Positions 4,961 to 5,741 of a stretch of 5,741 nt of DNA are shown here, piece by piece. This DNA is from an uncultured Eisenbergiella sp. (lineage in GTDB: Bacteria > Bacillota > Clostridia > Lachnospirales > Lachnospiraceae), in the NCBI GenBank assembly GCA_948960675.1, contig CARDPF010000206.1, positions 1 through 5,741 of the forward strand. Reading direction: 5' to 3'. Numbering within the stretch: the first letter of the stretch is position 1; each line of letters begins with the position of its first letter. A program made the position numbers and the translations under genes. The notes below the pieces were generated by a model. The model saw nothing but the letters and a program-made list of their open reading frames with translations. It was not told the DNA's origin and made no database searches.

Positions 4961-5741
4961 GTGGATATTTTACGGATAGGAGTTGTGGGAATCGGGAACA
5001 TGGGGAGCGCCCATGCAGTCCAGATTTTTGAAAACAGGGTACGGGGCGCGGTTTTGGCGGCGGTATGCGACAGCGATCCCGAAAGGCTTGCTTTTGCGGC
5101 AAAGCGCTTTGGCAAGGGAGTTTTGGCCTATGGGGATTACCATAGGATGCTGGAAGAAAAGAAGATTGACGCGGTGGTGATCGCCACCCCGCATAAGCTG
5201 CACCCGGTGATCGCCAGGGAGGCTTTTTCCCATGGCCTTTGCGTGCTGACGGAGAAACCGGCCGGGGTGGATGTGGCCAGCGTGCGCGAAATGAACCGCG
5301 CCGCCAAGGAGAGCGGACAGGTTTTTGGGATTATGTATAACCAGAGAACCAATTTTCTCTACAGAAAGCTGCATGATTTGATGAAAGCCGGGACGCTGGG
5401 GGAAATGAAACGGTTTGTCTGGATTATCAATAACTGGTACCGCACCCAGTGCTATTACGATTCCGGGGACTGGCGGGCCACCTGGAACGGGGAGGGCGGG
5501 GGCGTGCTTTTGAACCAGTGCCCGCACAATCTGGATATCTGGCAGTGGATTGCAGGAATGCCGGTAAGATTGCGCGCGTTTTGCAGGGAGGGACAGTACC
5601 ACAACATCGGGGTGGAGGATGACGCCACGATTTACGCCGAATATGCAAACGGCGCGACGGCGGTTTTTATCACCTCAACAGGGGAATATCCGGGTACGAA
5701 CCGGATGGAAATCAGCGGCACCAGGGGAAAGGCCGTGGTGG
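4961..5741 (+). CDS. Gfo/Idh/MocA family NAD(P)-dependent oxidoreductase, N-terminal part
   Basis: The frame stays open for 260 codons and runs off the window; relatives are about 330-400 residues. An N-terminal Rossmann fold starts IGVVGIGNMG (residues 6-15, GxGxxG). Asp37 at the end of the second strand (AAVCD) would favour NAD(H). ATPHKLH (75-81) and TEKPAG (97-102) follow, Lys99 being the conserved EKP lysine. The C-terminal beta-sheet domain carries GGGVLLNQCPHNLD (179-192), with His189 in the catalytic position. Family members oxidise or reduce hydroxyls of sugars, inositols or sugar acids; the substrate cannot be told from sequence. The GTG start is chosen for AAAGGAG 5 bases upstream and because the Rossmann strand begins at residue 4. 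A TTG at 4895 is in frame but less well placed. It probably belongs to the ligase transcript, 82 bases downstream. It is soluble, with no signal peptide. Confidence 0.9.
   Translation, partial: MDILRIGVVGIGNMGSAHAVQIFENRVRGAVLAAVCDSDPERLAFAAKRFGKGVLAYGDYHRMLEEKKIDAVVIATPHKLHPVIAREAFSHGLCVLTEKPAGVDVASVREMNRAAKESGQVFGIMYNQRTNFLYRKLHDLMKAGTLGEMKRFVWIINNWYRTQCYYDSGDWRATWNGEGGGVLLNQCPHNLDIWQWIAGMPVRLRAFCREGQYHNIGVEDDATIYAEYANGATAVFITSTGEYPGTNRMEISGTRGKAVV

Noticed and set aside
4911..4979. 22-codon leader peptide before the oxidoreductase (ATG at 4911)
   Set aside because: No Shine-Dalgarno at proper distance and no attenuator-like composition or hairpin.
4970..5602. 210-codon - strand frame opposite the oxidoreductase
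   Set aside because: The + strand frame has GxGxxG, EKP and GGG...H motifs in order; the opposite frame is its shadow.

Overview
The window looks like chromosomal DNA of an endospore-forming Firmicute, most probably a Lachnospiraceae-type clostridium. The support is a complete sporulation protease gene (spoIVB) with a SigG-like promoter, Gram-positive Shine-Dalgarno sites, two near-consensus SigA promoters and moderate-GC coding sequence. The genus assignment is inference, because no rRNA or other marker is present.

Left part (1-458). The window opens in the 3' end of an AT-rich gene encoding the C-terminus of a CPBP (CAAX/Abi-type) intramembrane protease, on the + strand. It is followed by two direct copies (67/71 identical, 87-base period) of a hairpin-rich repeat. 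The array ends in a perfect 19-bp palindrome at 417-458. That palindrome contains the stop codon of spoIVB, which comes from the opposite direction.

Centre-left (446-2244). spoIVB lies on the - strand with all three catalytic residues recognisable. It is not next to spo0A or recN, its usual neighbours. Its 5' side is a divergent intergenic region of about 400 bases. This carries a TGAAAA-N17-CATACTA promoter for spoIVB and a TTGACA-N17-TATGAT promoter for the rightward genes.

Right part (2245-5741). Three + strand genes follow: a cytoplasmic two-domain SGNH/GDSL hydrolase; a glutamine-synthetase-family ligase with its own TTGACT-N17-TATAAT promoter overlapping the hydrolase stop codon; and a Gfo/Idh/MocA-type NAD(P)-dependent oxidoreductase cut by the window end. 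The ligase keeps the metal- and glutamate-binding residues of type I glutamine synthetase. It differs at the Ser of the ammonium pocket (FDGSS reads FDGSN) and at the Ser of the second signature, and its partners are carbohydrate-type enzymes. It may therefore be a specialised gamma-glutamyl ligase rather than the housekeeping enzyme. Short sequence blocks are shared between the leaders of these three genes, which could reflect common post-transcriptional control or chance. No mobile-element transposase, tRNA, rRNA or CRISPR array was seen.
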